A stretch of 64,000 nucleotides of DNA from Clostridium sp. (lineage in GTDB: Bacteria > Bacillota_I > Bacilli_A > RF39 > UBA660), in assembly GCA_023665725.1 (NCBI GenBank), contig JAMPDH010000004.1:1-64000 (forward strand). The letters run 5' to 3'. The translations under genes and the position numbers were made by a program. The stretch's first letter is position 1. Every line of letters starts with the position of its first letter. This document shows, piece by piece, positions 1-8,490 of the stretch. The notes under the pieces were generated by a model. It was not told where the DNA came from. It saw only the letters and a program-made list of their open reading frames with translations, and searched no databases.

Positions 1-2951
1 GTTCCCCATGCATAATATATTTTTACTGATGTATTGCTTAAGCCGGAACCACCAGAATCGGTTATAGTAATAGTTGCTGTATGACTTTTAGCAGCTGTTG
101 TTCCATTAGCAACTGATACAGCTAAAGTTGGTGGTAATAAATCAACTGTTGCTGTATATGTTTTATTTGTTGCATTATTATAATTTGTTGTATCAGTAGG
201 AGTAAACCCAACTGTTACTGTTGCTGAACCACTTGCCTTTCCTGTTAATGTTACTGTTGTATCAGTATTTGCTGCAATCTCCGATGTAGATGCAGAAGTT
301 GTTAGTGTTGATGTATTAGATGAAGTATTAGTAAACTTGCCTGCTACACTTGCTTTTTCAGTAAATGAAACTCCAGATGAACCAACATAACCACTTGTTG
401 CTGACAATGTTATCACTGGTGTTGCTTTAGATATTGAACAATTAAATGTTTTAGTTCCTGTTGTATTATCACTCCATTTATACCCTGATGATAGCGTTGC
501 TGAAATTGTATATGTTCCTGCATTAGTTTGATTATATCCACTTAATGTATATCCCGTTCCACTTGTTACACTTGTTAATTGTTGCTGTTGGCCTGTATAT
601 GTTCTTGCAACGCATAAACTATTTGTTGGTATTGTTGCTAAATTAACTATAGTTGCAGTATATGTTTTATTTGTTGCATTATTATAATTTGTTGTATCAG
701 TAGGTACAAATGATACTATTATTGCACTTGTTCCTGCTGCTATACCTGTTACAGTTTCTGTTTTTTCTGTATTTGGTGATATTTTTGAATTTGTTACAGG
801 TGATACTGTTGCAACTGATGGTGTTTCCGATGTATTTGTAAATGTCCCCTCTACATTTGCTTTTTCTGTAAATGTAAGTGTGCTTCCTGCCCCTACTGTC
901 CCTGATGTTGCTGACAATGTTATCACTGGTGTTGCTTTGGATATTGAACATTGAAATGTTTTTGTTCCTGTTGTATCATCACTCCATCTATTATACCCTG
1001 ATGATAGCGTTGCAGAAATTGTATATGTTCCTGCATTAGTTTGATTATATCCGCTTAATGTATACCCTGTTCCACTAGTTGCACTTGTTAATTGTTGTTG
1101 TTGACCTGTATATGTTCTTGCAACGCATAAACTATTTGTTGGTATCGCAGCTGAACGTATTACAGAAAATGATTCAGATGAAATTGTTACATTATTACCT
1201 GCATTATTAATAACATTTATCCATAAATAATGATTACCTACTCCTAAAGTTGCAGTTATATCTTCTTCATTTGTAAATGTCTTCCATGAAGAAGGAGCAG
1301 TAGTATTAGAATCACCCCATGCATATTGTAATACTTTGATATCACTACTTGTTTTGCTTACAGTTACTTTTGAGGATACACTTACAGTATTAGTACCTGA
1401 TAAATTATACCTTCCTCCATTTGGAGAAAATCCTACGGTTGGATTACTTTTATCTATTTTTACAATATAAGTTTCAGAAGAAGTATTTAAGGCATTATCA
1501 GTAGTAGTTACCACAATATTATACGTTCCCGTTGTTGTTAAAGTTATTGCTTCACTTAAATTTTCTCCACCATTAATAGAATAAGTCGTTGATTTATGTC
1601 CACTTAAATCATCTGTTCCATTATTTACAGCGATATATACTGATTGATTTGTCCATGTATCATTTATATAATTTTCACCCGATTGTGAAACTAATTTCAT
1701 TGTTAATGTTCCAACACTTGGAGCAACACTGTCAACATAACCTATATTTTGATTGGCATTCTTATAACTTGTACCATCAAATACCCTTGCTACTACACTA
1801 CCATTTGTTGTAAAATTAACACTCTCATTTTCACCAGAAGCAACAATCCAAGTATTTAAAGGTAATAATGTTCCATTACTACTTGTTACTTCTCCATCTA
1901 ATATTTTATACTCATATCTTGAATATCCAGTTGGATAGTTAATAGTTACATCCTTATCGTGTTGCCAAACACCAGGTTTTTCTACTATAAATGTTGGAGT
2001 TTCCATTGATGGTACTAAAGAATTAAAGCTACCTACTCCAATCATTCCTGATCCATTTGTACAACGTGCTTCATACGAATATTCTCGACTCTCTGTTAAT
2101 TCAGTAAATATATATTCGTTATTTAAACCATTATCAATCCAATTACCGTTTGGCAATAGCCTAAACTCATATTTATTTATACCAGATTCTGGGTCAGAAC
2201 AAGTTGCATAAATATAAGCTTTATTAGTTGTAGATTTTTCACTATCATAACCTAATATAACTGTTGGAGCTGTTGTATCAATAGTACTAATAACAAGTGT
2301 ATCTCCATTTTTATATTCTCCAGTGTCACCAACACGTGAAGTTAAACTTCCATTAGTTATAAATACAAGATTTTCTCTTAACGTATTAGATGCTATCCAA
2401 TCACTTGGGCCAGTTATTCTTTGATCACCTAACATTATTGTTCCCTCTAATAATTTAAATTCATAATCACTATACCCTTCTGGATATAGAATAGCGACAT
2501 TTTTAGATGTTGTATATTCATGTTCTCTTTCTACAATATATGTTGGGCCTAATAAGCTAGAAGCATCTAAATATAAGTCCTCAACATATGTATAAATATA
2601 CTGATTATTACTAGAATCATACTCAATAAGAACTCCACCATTTAAATTTACACCAGTATTAGGATTTTTTATTTGTGAATCATTTAATTCACCTTTTGCC
2701 ATTAAATCTCTAACAGAAATATATCCCTTTTTACCTGTATCAGGCAACTTTATATTATTTTGAACTGCATATTTTTGCGCTGCCTTTTCAATAGTTGAAA
2801 TTTGAATATCATATGAAGAACTTTTAGTATCATTTAAAATACCCGATATATTAGGTATTATCAAAAGAGATATTAAAGCAATTACTACAATAGTTGCTAA
2901 AAGTTCTACTAATGTAAAGCCATCTTTCTTTATTTTAAATAAACTATACAT
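1..2951 (-). CDS. Prepilin-headed surface protein with Ig-like repeats (partial)
   Basis: The frame stays open from the start to the left edge of the window (about 983 codons visible; the C-terminus is missing). An ATG at 2957 is in frame, but the AGGAGAG SD only fits the ATG at 2951. The N-terminus is a class III (type IV pilin) signal: residues KKDG then FTLVELLATIVVIALIS, with cleavage expected after Gly11 and Glu at mature position 5. A pilin-like helix is followed by about 100 residues of pilin-type region, then by Ig/FN3-like domains (motifs such as DTTAP and DSVAP) and two tandem 171-aa MBG/Ig-like units each holding a Cys pair. Such proteins are exported through pilus or type II-like machinery and stay at the surface; an adhesin role is inferred. 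No pilus assembly gene is in view. It starts 15 bases after the stop of the NrtR-like gene, so the two may be cotranscribed. Confidence 0.85.
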   Translation of the reverse strand, partial: MYSLFKIKKDGFTLVELLATIVVIALISLLIIPNISGILNDTKSSSYDIQISTIEKAAQKYAVQNNIKLPDTGKKGYISVRDLMAKGELNDSQIKNPNTGVNLNGGVLIEYDSSNNQYIYTYVEDLYLDASSLLGPTYIVEREHEYTTSKNVAILYPEGYSDYEFKLLEGTIMLGDQRITGPSDWIASNTLRENLVFITNGSLTSRVGDTGEYKNGDTLVISTIDTTAPTVILGYDSEKSTTNKAYIYATCSDPESGINKYEFRLLPNGNWIDNGLNNEYIFTELTESREYSYEARCTNGSGMIGVGSFNSLVPSMETPTFIVEKPGVWQHDKDVTINYPTGYSRYEYKILDGEVTSSNGTLLPLNTWIVASGENESVNFTTNGSVVARVFDGTSYKNANQNIGYVDSVAPSVGTLTMKLVSQSGENYINDTWTNQSVYIAVNNGTDDLSGHKSTTYSINGGENLSEAITLTTTGTYNIVVTTTDNALNTSSETYIVKIDKSNPTVGFSPNGGRYNLSGTNTVSVSSKVTVSKTSSDIKVLQYAWGDSNTTAPSSWKTFTNEEDITATLGVGNHYLWINVINNAGNNVTISSESFSVIRSAAIPTNSLCVARTYTGQQQQLTSATSGTGYTLSGYNQTNAGTYTISATLSSGYNRWSDDTTGTKTFQCSISKATPVITLSATSGTVGAGSTLTFTEKANVEGTFTNTSETPSVATVSPVTNSKISPNTEKTETVTGIAAGTSAIIVSFVPTDTTNYNNATNKTYTATIVNLATIPTNSLCVARTYTGQQQQLTSVTSGTGYTLSGYNQTNAGTYTISATLSSGYKWSDNTTGTKTFNCSISKATPVITLSATSGYVGSSGVSFTEKASVAGKFTNTSSNTSTLTTSASTSEIAANTDTTVTLTGKASGSATVTVGFTPTDTTNYNNATNKTYTATVDLLPPTLAVSVANGTTAAKSHTATITITDSGGSGLSNTSVKIYYAWG
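125..1160 (-). repeat. Tandem 513-bp coding repeats (two copies)
   Basis: Two adjacent copies of an approximately 513-bp unit lie within the prepilin-headed gene; for example, a GTTCTTGCAACGCATAAACT block occurs at 601 and again at 1114. Each unit codes about 171 residues: an MBG-like half (CVARTYTGQQQQ to TKTF-Cys-SISKATP) and an Ig-like half (VITLSATSG to YNNATNKTYTAT). The copies differ by scattered substitutions, so the duplication is not brand-new. Repeat edges are approximate. Confidence 0.8.
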
Positions 2952-2965
2952 AAACATCTCTCCTA

Positions 2966-3706
2966 TCAAAATATATTTATATCTTCTAATTCATCTTTAA
3001 ATTTATATAACTTAGCTGGTCTCCCATTTTTATTATTATTAATTGTTCCTGTTTCCTCTATAAACCCACATTTAATAAATTTTTTTCTAAAATTCCTTCT
3101 ATCAAAGTTCTTACATAATAATCTCTCATAAGTGCTTTGAAGTTCAGATAAAGAAAAAGAATCTGGAAATATTATTTTTAAATTTTTTAAATTCATCAAA
3201 CAATTTTTTAATTTCTTAGAAGTTTCCCTGATAACTAATTCATATTGATAAGCCATTTTAGGTATATCATTTATTGGGAACCACTCATAACTAATTTTAT
3301 CATTTAAATTTTTCTTAAACTTTAACATATTTATTAATCCTAAATAAGATATTACAATACTATTTTCATCTGATTTAGCATCAATATTACTCAATATACA
3401 AACCTGATCATAAAAAACATCACTAAGATTTAAATTTTCATATATAATATATTCTAAGGCTTCATTTACATTTTCCTTATTTTTTAATATTTTATAAGGT
3501 AAAATCCAATGTCCTTTATAAGGTTCATCAGCATTTTTTATAAGCAAAGTTTTTATTACACCATCTTCTATTGAAAACAAACAAAATGTAATTTCGATAA
3601 TATTTAAATCATCTATAGATTTTTCTTTATTTAATTCATCTATAAGCTCATCAAATTCATCAAGTTCTTTTGTTTTTTTGGATACAGTTCTATATTCTTC
3701 AAACAT
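2966..3706 (-). CDS. NrtR-family Nudix-type transcriptional regulator
   Basis: 246 aa. The N-terminal two thirds is a Nudix fold (WILPYKIL in place of the usual W-LPGG). The C-terminal winged helix is the classic NrtR type: FPDSFSLSELQ, then YERLL, DRRNFRKKF, EETG and GRPAKLY. NrtR proteins are repressors of NAD or sugar genes that sense ADP-ribose-like ligands. The Nudix box here (ENVNEALEYIIYENLNL) lacks the catalytic RExxEE acidic cluster, so hydrolysis is unlikely and ligand sensing is the probable role. No NAD gene is in the window, so the regulon is unknown. A good promoter with an overlapping palindrome lies upstream and suggests autoregulation. Confidence 0.8.
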   Translation of the reverse strand: MFEEYRTVSKKTKELDEFDELIDELNKEKSIDDLNIIEITFCLFSIEDGVIKTLLIKNADEPYKGHWILPYKILKNKENVNEALEYIIYENLNLSDVFYDQVCILSNIDAKSDENSIVISYLGLINMLKFKKNLNDKISYEWFPINDIPKMAYQYELVIRETSKKLKNCLMNLKNLKIIFPDSFSLSELQSTYERLLCKNFDRRNFRKKFIKCGFIEETGTINNNKNGRPAKLYKFKDELEDINIF

Positions 3707-3736
3707 ACCTTTTCACCTTAGCATATCTATAAAGTA

Positions 3737-3765
3737 ATTTTATTATAAATGACAAATTTTGTCAA
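3737..3765 (-). promoter_or_regulatory. Promoter of the NrtR-like gene with overlapping palindrome
   Basis: On the minus strand: -35 TTGACA (3760-3765), 17-bp spacer, -10 TAAAAT (3737-3742). A 7-bp inverted repeat with one central base, TGACAAATTTTGTCA (3750-3764), covers the -35 edge and spacer. That is where a repressor would block polymerase; autoregulation by the gene product is inferred. Confidence 0.6.
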
Positions 3766-3794
3766 TTAATTTTTATCTCACTATTTAATTATAA

Positions 3795-3831
3795 AATAAA
3801 AGTAATATATCCAAAATTTGAATATATTACT
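3795..3831 (-). terminator. Terminator of the hybrid kinase gene
   Basis: Minus-strand hairpin with perfect 10-bp arms AGTAATATAT/ATATATTACT (3801-3810 and 3822-3831) followed by a T-rich run, just after the stop of the hybrid kinase at 3839. Confidence 0.65.
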
Positions 3832-3838
3832 CTAATAT

Positions 3839-6124
3839 TTATAATCCCAAATATTTTTTAGAAATGTCTATAATTCTTTCAAATTCACTTATCAATCTTT
3901 CAAAAGTAAATTTAACAATCATGTTATTTTTTTTAATACTATCTTCTATTTCCCCTGATAATTTAGATAACTCCATAAATCCTAAATATTTAGCATCTAC
4001 TTTTAAAGTACGAACAATATTAAGACATTTTGAAAGAACATTTTCATCGCCATATTTTTTTAATTCCTCTAAAGTGCTATAAGAATCTTCTATAAATATT
4101 TGTAGTGACTCATCATATGTACTCATTCCCTTTAATAATTCTGTTGCGCTTTTTACATCTACATTATTTTTAATTAAGAAATTCTTATTTTTATAAAACT
4201 CATCCTCAGTATCTTTAGTTTCTGATATTTCTTTTTCTATCTCTTGCATCATAAACTCATTAAACATATCCTCTGATATAGGTCCAAATGAATCTATATC
4301 AAAATCATACTCATCATCATCAAATAAATCACTTAAAATTCTAATTAATTCTGATTTTTCTATAGGCTTTTCTAAATAATCATTAAAACCTAAGTCCATA
4401 TATTTTTCTCTTATTCCAATAGATGTATTTGCAGTTATCGCTATAACGGGAATATTAAAACTTTCTAATTCTTTTAGGATTTTAAAAGTTTCGACACCAC
4501 TCATTTCAGGCATTATATCATCCATTAATATTAAATCATAATTATTTCCATCTTCTATATTTTTTATTGCTTCTATCCCACTTTCCACTTCAACGGTTTC
4601 AATATTAAATGTTTTAAGTATTCTTGAAACAACTTTTAAATTAATTCTATCATCATCAACAATAAGGGCACATTTACCAGAATAATTATTATCTCTAGGT
4701 TTTATTTTTTCTTCTAACTTAGCTATTTCATTAATAAGTGGAGTATCCTTAAGAACTATTTTTTGACTTATATAAACATCTATTTTTGTTCCATTTTCAC
4801 TCTTAATTGAAATTTTTCCACCCATCATATCTACAAGGCTTTTAGTAATAGCAAAATTTAGACCTGTAACTTCAATTGTAACATTGCTTTCCTCATCAAA
4901 ATTTTCAAATCTGGTAAATAATCTATTAACTTTTTCAGGTTCAACTACAGTATCTGTACTTTCTATTGATATTTTTAATTTACTAAATTCATCTTCATTA
5001 ACACATGAAACGTCAAATTTAACAGTCCCTTTTTTCGAACAATCAATAACATTATTAAGTAAATTAGTTGTTATTTGTTTTACTTTACTAATATCACCGT
5101 GTAAAGTAAATGGAATATCTTCTGAAATATTAGTTTCTAAATCAATATTTTTTTCACCTATTCTAGGTTTTGTAAAAGAAGCAATGTTTTCAAATACTTC
5201 AACCGGATTATAATCTGATTCTGATATCTCCATTTTATTTTCTTCTATTTTTGAAATATCAAGTATTCCATTTAAAGTACCAAGTAAATTTTGCCCAGCA
5301 AGCATTATATAATTTGCATCTTTTTTAGCATCTTCTAATGTTTCTTCTTGATTAATACATTCCGAAAATCCAATAATAGAATTTAAAGTTGTTCTTATTT
5401 CATGGGACATACTAGATAAAAAATCAGTTTTAACTTCACTAGCTTTTTGAGCTTTTTCTCTAGCTTTCTCTATTTCTTGAATAGAACTAAAATCTAAATT
5501 ATCTATACAAAAGAACATAATAATTGTAGAAATAACATATACAAAATTTATAACCCATACTCCTGGTAATATCGCATTAAGTCCAAAACTGAAAAGACCA
5601 AATAATACAAATACTAACATAGGTATTATCTTTTTATTTAAAATTCTTTTTATGCCAACAATAAATAAAACTATACTAGCTATATAAGATGTTATAACAA
5701 AAGAAGTGCATACACTAATAGAAAGTCCAGATAATTTTATAACTAAATCTTCTTTAACGATATCTATTGGTAGTACTAAACATAATATACTTACAATTAA
5801 CGATATAGAAACAAATATAATTTTAATATTTTTTTTATTTTCAATATTAAATAATATATTTAAAATATAGAATATAAATATACTTGGTATAGTTACAAGA
5901 TATGCAAAAAATAATTTATAAACTATATTTAAAACTATACCACTTACACCGCTCATTCCCAAAGCTATACCTAATATACTTAAAGTTGTTCCAATTAAAT
6001 TGATAACTAAAAGAAGTGATAAAGTTTTGTTTTCTAAATTGTCAATTCTTTTTTTACTATAAAATACTATTATAATTAAGATCAAAAATATCAATGCTGA
6101 AATACTAAAAAACATATTGTACAT
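3839..6124 (-). CDS. Membrane hybrid histidine kinase with degenerate catalytic motifs
   Basis: 761 aa. The AGGTGA SD selects the ATG at 6124 over the GTG at 6133. Seven or eight N-terminal membrane segments (residues about 5-205) lead to a HisKA region (SHEIRTTLNSI, His241), an ATPase domain, a receiver (IVDDDRIN; phospho-acceptor in LMDDIMPEMSG near Asp535; Lys in LEKPI) and a C-terminal HPt-like helical domain. The receiver looks intact. The ATPase domain has lost the DTGxGI box (ESTDTVVEPE instead) and the GTGLGLAI box (VTGLNFAI instead). The HPt motif reads IVRTLKVDAKYLG, with Arg705 where phospho-His is expected. Family membership is clear, but kinase activity is doubtful; it may act as a pseudokinase or scaffold. 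It has its own terminator. Confidence 0.8.
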   Translation of the reverse strand: MYNMFFSISALIFLILIIIVFYSKKRIDNLENKTLSLLLVINLIGTTLSILGIALGMSGVSGIVLNIVYKLFFAYLVTIPSIFIFYILNILFNIENKKNIKIIFVSISLIVSILCLVLPIDIVKEDLVIKLSGLSISVCTSFVITSYIASIVLFIVGIKRILNKKIIPMLVFVLFGLFSFGLNAILPGVWVINFVYVISTIIMFFCIDNLDFSSIQEIEKAREKAQKASEVKTDFLSSMSHEIRTTLNSIIGFSECINQEETLEDAKKDANYIMLAGQNLLGTLNGILDISKIEENKMEISESDYNPVEVFENIASFTKPRIGEKNIDLETNISEDIPFTLHGDISKVKQITTNLLNNVIDCSKKGTVKFDVSCVNEDEFSKLKISIESTDTVVEPEKVNRLFTRFENFDEESNVTIEVTGLNFAITKSLVDMMGGKISIKSENGTKIDVYISQKIVLKDTPLINEIAKLEEKIKPRDNNYSGKCALIVDDDRINLKVVSRILKTFNIETVEVESGIEAIKNIEDGNNYDLILMDDIMPEMSGVETFKILKELESFNIPVIAITANTSIGIREKYMDLGFNDYLEKPIEKSELIRILSDLFDDDEYDFDIDSFGPISEDMFNEFMMQEIEKEISETKDTEDEFYKNKNFLIKNNVDVKSATELLKGMSTYDESLQIFIEDSYSTLEELKKYGDENVLSKCLNIVRTLKVDAKYLGFMELSKLSGEIEDSIKKNNMIVKFTFERLISEFERIIDISKKYLGL

Positions 6125-6218
6125 ATTCTTCACCTGTTTCCTTAAGATTATAATATCATATTTATTAAAACAAAACTAGACATTTTTTTGTCAATCGAAT
6201 AAATGGTTTACATAATAC

Positions 6219-7490
6219 TTACAATCTATACTCAAATTCAAAGTCTAATATTCTAATAGTATCTCCTTCTTTAGCCCCAAGTTCTCTTAACTTATCATCA
6301 ACACCCATTTTCATTAAACGATTAGAAAATCTAAGTACTGCTTCATCTGAGGAAAATTTAGTCATTTTAAGAAGTTTTTCTACTCTTTCTCCTTTAATTA
6401 ACCATGCATTATTTTCTTTTATTATAGTAAACGGTTCCTTTTCTTCAAATTTATATAAAACATGATTTTCATATTGATTTTCTTTTATAATAGATTTCTT
6501 AGGAATATTATCTAGCATATCAGCAAGTACATTTATAATTTTATTAATGCCATCCCCATTAATTGCAGAAATCTCATATACATCTACATTAACACGTGAC
6601 TTAAATTCTTTTAAATTTTCATTTGAAAGAGGCATGTCCATTTTATTTGCAATAACAATTTGTGGCTTTTCTAATAATGATTCATTATAACTTTTAAGTT
6701 CATTATTTATTGTTATATAATCTTCGTAAGGATCCGTTCCCATTGCTCCACTCATATCAATTATATGCGCTATTACTCTGGTTCTTTCAATATGTCTTAA
6801 AAATTGATGACCTAAACCATGTCCTAAGGAAGCACCCTCTATTAAACCAGGTAAATCAGCAACAACAAACGATCTATTATTACTTGCACCTACAACTCCT
6901 AAATTAGGACTTAATGTAGTAAAATGATATGACGCTATTTTAGGTCTTGCAGAAGATATTTTAGAAATAAGAGTTGATTTCCCAACACTTGGCATTCCAA
7001 CTAATCCAACATCTGCTAAAAGTTTTAGTTCTACTTTAACTTTTCTTATTTCACCCGGTTCTCCATTTTCAGCAAAATTAGGAGCAGGATTGGATTGAGT
7101 TTTAAATGCAATATTTCCTCTTCCACCTCTTCCACCTTTAGCAATTATTGCTTTGCTTTCCTTATCAACTAGATCAGCTATTACAAGACCAGTATCAATA
7201 TCTGTTACAATAGTTCCAGGTGGCACACTAATAACAACATCCTCTGCATTTTTACCATGCATTCCTTTGCCTAACCCGTTTTCGCCTTTATCACCACGTA
7301 TAAGTTTTTTATACCTTAAATCTAAAAGTGTATTTAAACCTTCATCAACCTTAAATATAATATCAGCGCCTTTTCCACCATTACCACCAAAAGGACCACC
7401 CATTTCAACAAATTTTTCTCTTCTAAATGCCATACAACCATTTCCACCACTACCGGCTTCTAGTGCTACTATTACCTCATCTACAAACAT
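6219..7490 (-). CDS. obgE: GTPase ObgE/CgtA
   Basis: 423 aa. The start at 7490 is set by AAGGAGG; a longer frame upstream lacks an SD. It has a Gly-rich Obg domain (residues 1-157, GGSGGNGCMAF to GGRGGRGN), a G domain with GMPSVGKST (P-loop), FTTLSPNLG (switch I), DLPGLIEGA (G3), NKMD (G4) and SAINGDG (G5), and a C-terminal OCT domain ending FEFEYRL. It is an essential GTPase linked to 50S assembly and the stringent response. In Bacillus obg sits next to rplU-rpmA; here it lies about 15 kb away. Standard length and all motifs are present. Confidence 0.97.
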   Translation of the reverse strand: MFVDEVIVALEAGSGGNGCMAFRREKFVEMGGPFGGNGGKGADIIFKVDEGLNTLLDLRYKKLIRGDKGENGLGKGMHGKNAEDVVISVPPGTIVTDIDTGLVIADLVDKESKAIIAKGGRGGRGNIAFKTQSNPAPNFAENGEPGEIRKVKVELKLLADVGLVGMPSVGKSTLISKISSARPKIASYHFTTLSPNLGVVGASNNRSFVVADLPGLIEGASLGHGLGHQFLRHIERTRVIAHIIDMSGAMGTDPYEDYITINNELKSYNESLLEKPQIVIANKMDMPLSNENLKEFKSRVNVDVYEISAINGDGINKIINVLADMLDNIPKKSIIKENQYENHVLYKFEEKEPFTIIKENNAWLIKGERVEKLLKMTKFSSDEAVLRFSNRLMKMGVDDKLRELGAKEGDTIRILDFEFEYRL

Positions 7491-7589
7491 TAAATATTCC
7501 TCCTTTAAAGTTAAGTTCATTAAAAAAATAATACCATATTGTTTATATATAATCAAATACTATAGAAAAAATGGAATATAAATTTTATA

Positions 7590-8303
7590 TTAATTACCAT
7601 TTATCATTTTAATTATGCCATCTAATATATTTTTGTTATCAATTAAATTAATTCCAAAACATTTTTTACCTAAATCTTTAAAACTTGAGCCACAATGATA
7701 TAATAATTCTTTACCTGCATAATTATCTATTACAATTATTTCTGATTTACTTTTATTTAAGATATCTATGAGTAATGAATATGCATCATATATTTGTCCC
7801 TCAAAAAATATAAAATTTATTTTTATTTTTTCTTCAAATTTAGAAAATGTCTCTTCTATTAAGTTTATTTTTTTATCATGGTTTAAAACTAAGTTATTAA
7901 TATATTTTTGTTCTATTAAATTATTAGAAATATATTTTCTCATTGAAACAAAAGCATTCATAATAGATATACTCATTTCAATAGAAATATCTGAATGTAA
8001 AACTGTTGATAACATGGCTATCCCTTGTTCTGTATAAACATATGGCAAATTTCTATTAATACTTCTCATATCAATTTTTGAAATGCCAGATTGGCATTTC
8101 AAATTAATAAATTCTTCCCTTGTTAGTTGAAAACAAAAATCAAGTGGAAAACGTTTTATATTACGAGTTCTTGCTCTATTTAAATTACCTGTTGAACATG
8201 CATATAATTTAGCTAAATCACTATCTAACATAACTTGTTTACCTCTTACTTCATAAATCATGTCTTCTATTTTAATTTTATTAATTGTTTCAATCCCATT
8301 CAT
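7590..8303 (-). CDS. ORF6N-domain DNA-binding protein
   Basis: 237 aa. The GGAGGA SD fixes the ATG at 8303; the longer TTG frame begins inside the SD. Residues about 10-110 are an ORF6N domain (IYEVRGKQVMLDSDLAKLYACST, then NIKRFPLDFCFQLT and YVYTEQGIAMLSTVL), a DNA-binding fold of phage antirepressors that is also common as chromosomal orphans. After a helical linker (EQKYINNLVLNHDKKI), the C-terminus (IYDAYSLLIDILNKSKSEIIVIDNY) is like the conserved tail of this group and of some abortive-infection-linked proteins. No other phage gene is nearby. A perfect palindrome sits directly upstream. Confidence 0.8.
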   Translation of the reverse strand: MNGIETINKIKIEDMIYEVRGKQVMLDSDLAKLYACSTGNLNRARTRNIKRFPLDFCFQLTREEFINLKCQSGISKIDMRSINRNLPYVYTEQGIAMLSTVLHSDISIEMSISIMNAFVSMRKYISNNLIEQKYINNLVLNHDKKINLIEETFSKFEEKIKINFIFFEGQIYDAYSLLIDILNKSKSEIIVIDNYAGKELLYHCGSSFKDLGKKCFGINLIDNKNILDGIIKMINGN

Positions 8304-8313
8304 TTTTTCCTCC

Positions 8314-8344
8314 AAAAAAAGTATACTTATTTAAATAAGTATAC
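8314..8344. promoter_or_regulatory. 24-bp perfect palindrome plus T-run before the ORF6N gene
   Basis: Positions 8321-8344 read as an exact palindrome (GTATACTTAT/TTAAATAAGTATAC across the centre). On the minus strand seven Ts follow, then the SD. It can be read as an operator for the ORF6N protein or as a weak attenuator hairpin in the 5' leader. A possible promoter lies further upstream (minus strand TTGACT near 8418-8423, TAAAAT near 8394-8399). Confidence 0.6.
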
Positions 8345-8490
8345 TCCGAATAGATATATTTTTCTTGCACAAAATATAAATTATCGTCCTAAATTTTATT
8401 TATCAACCTAATAGCAAGTCAATTGATATATAAATTATATCATAATATTTTTAATAAATCTATCACATATTTTTATTAAAAATCATTAAT

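Noticed and set aside
697-951. 84-aa minus-strand open frame
   Set aside because: Lies in another frame of the repeat region of the prepilin-headed gene, whose frame is continuous through it; low-complexity Asn/Lys/Arg product and no SD.
1589-1813. 74-aa plus-strand open frame
   Set aside because: Antisense to the continuous prepilin-headed gene; no SD and His/Tyr/Leu-rich composition typical of a shadow.
7590-8303. Prophage region around the ORF6N gene
   Set aside because: Neighbours are obgE and a RelA/SpoT gene; no phage structural, integrase or lysis genes.
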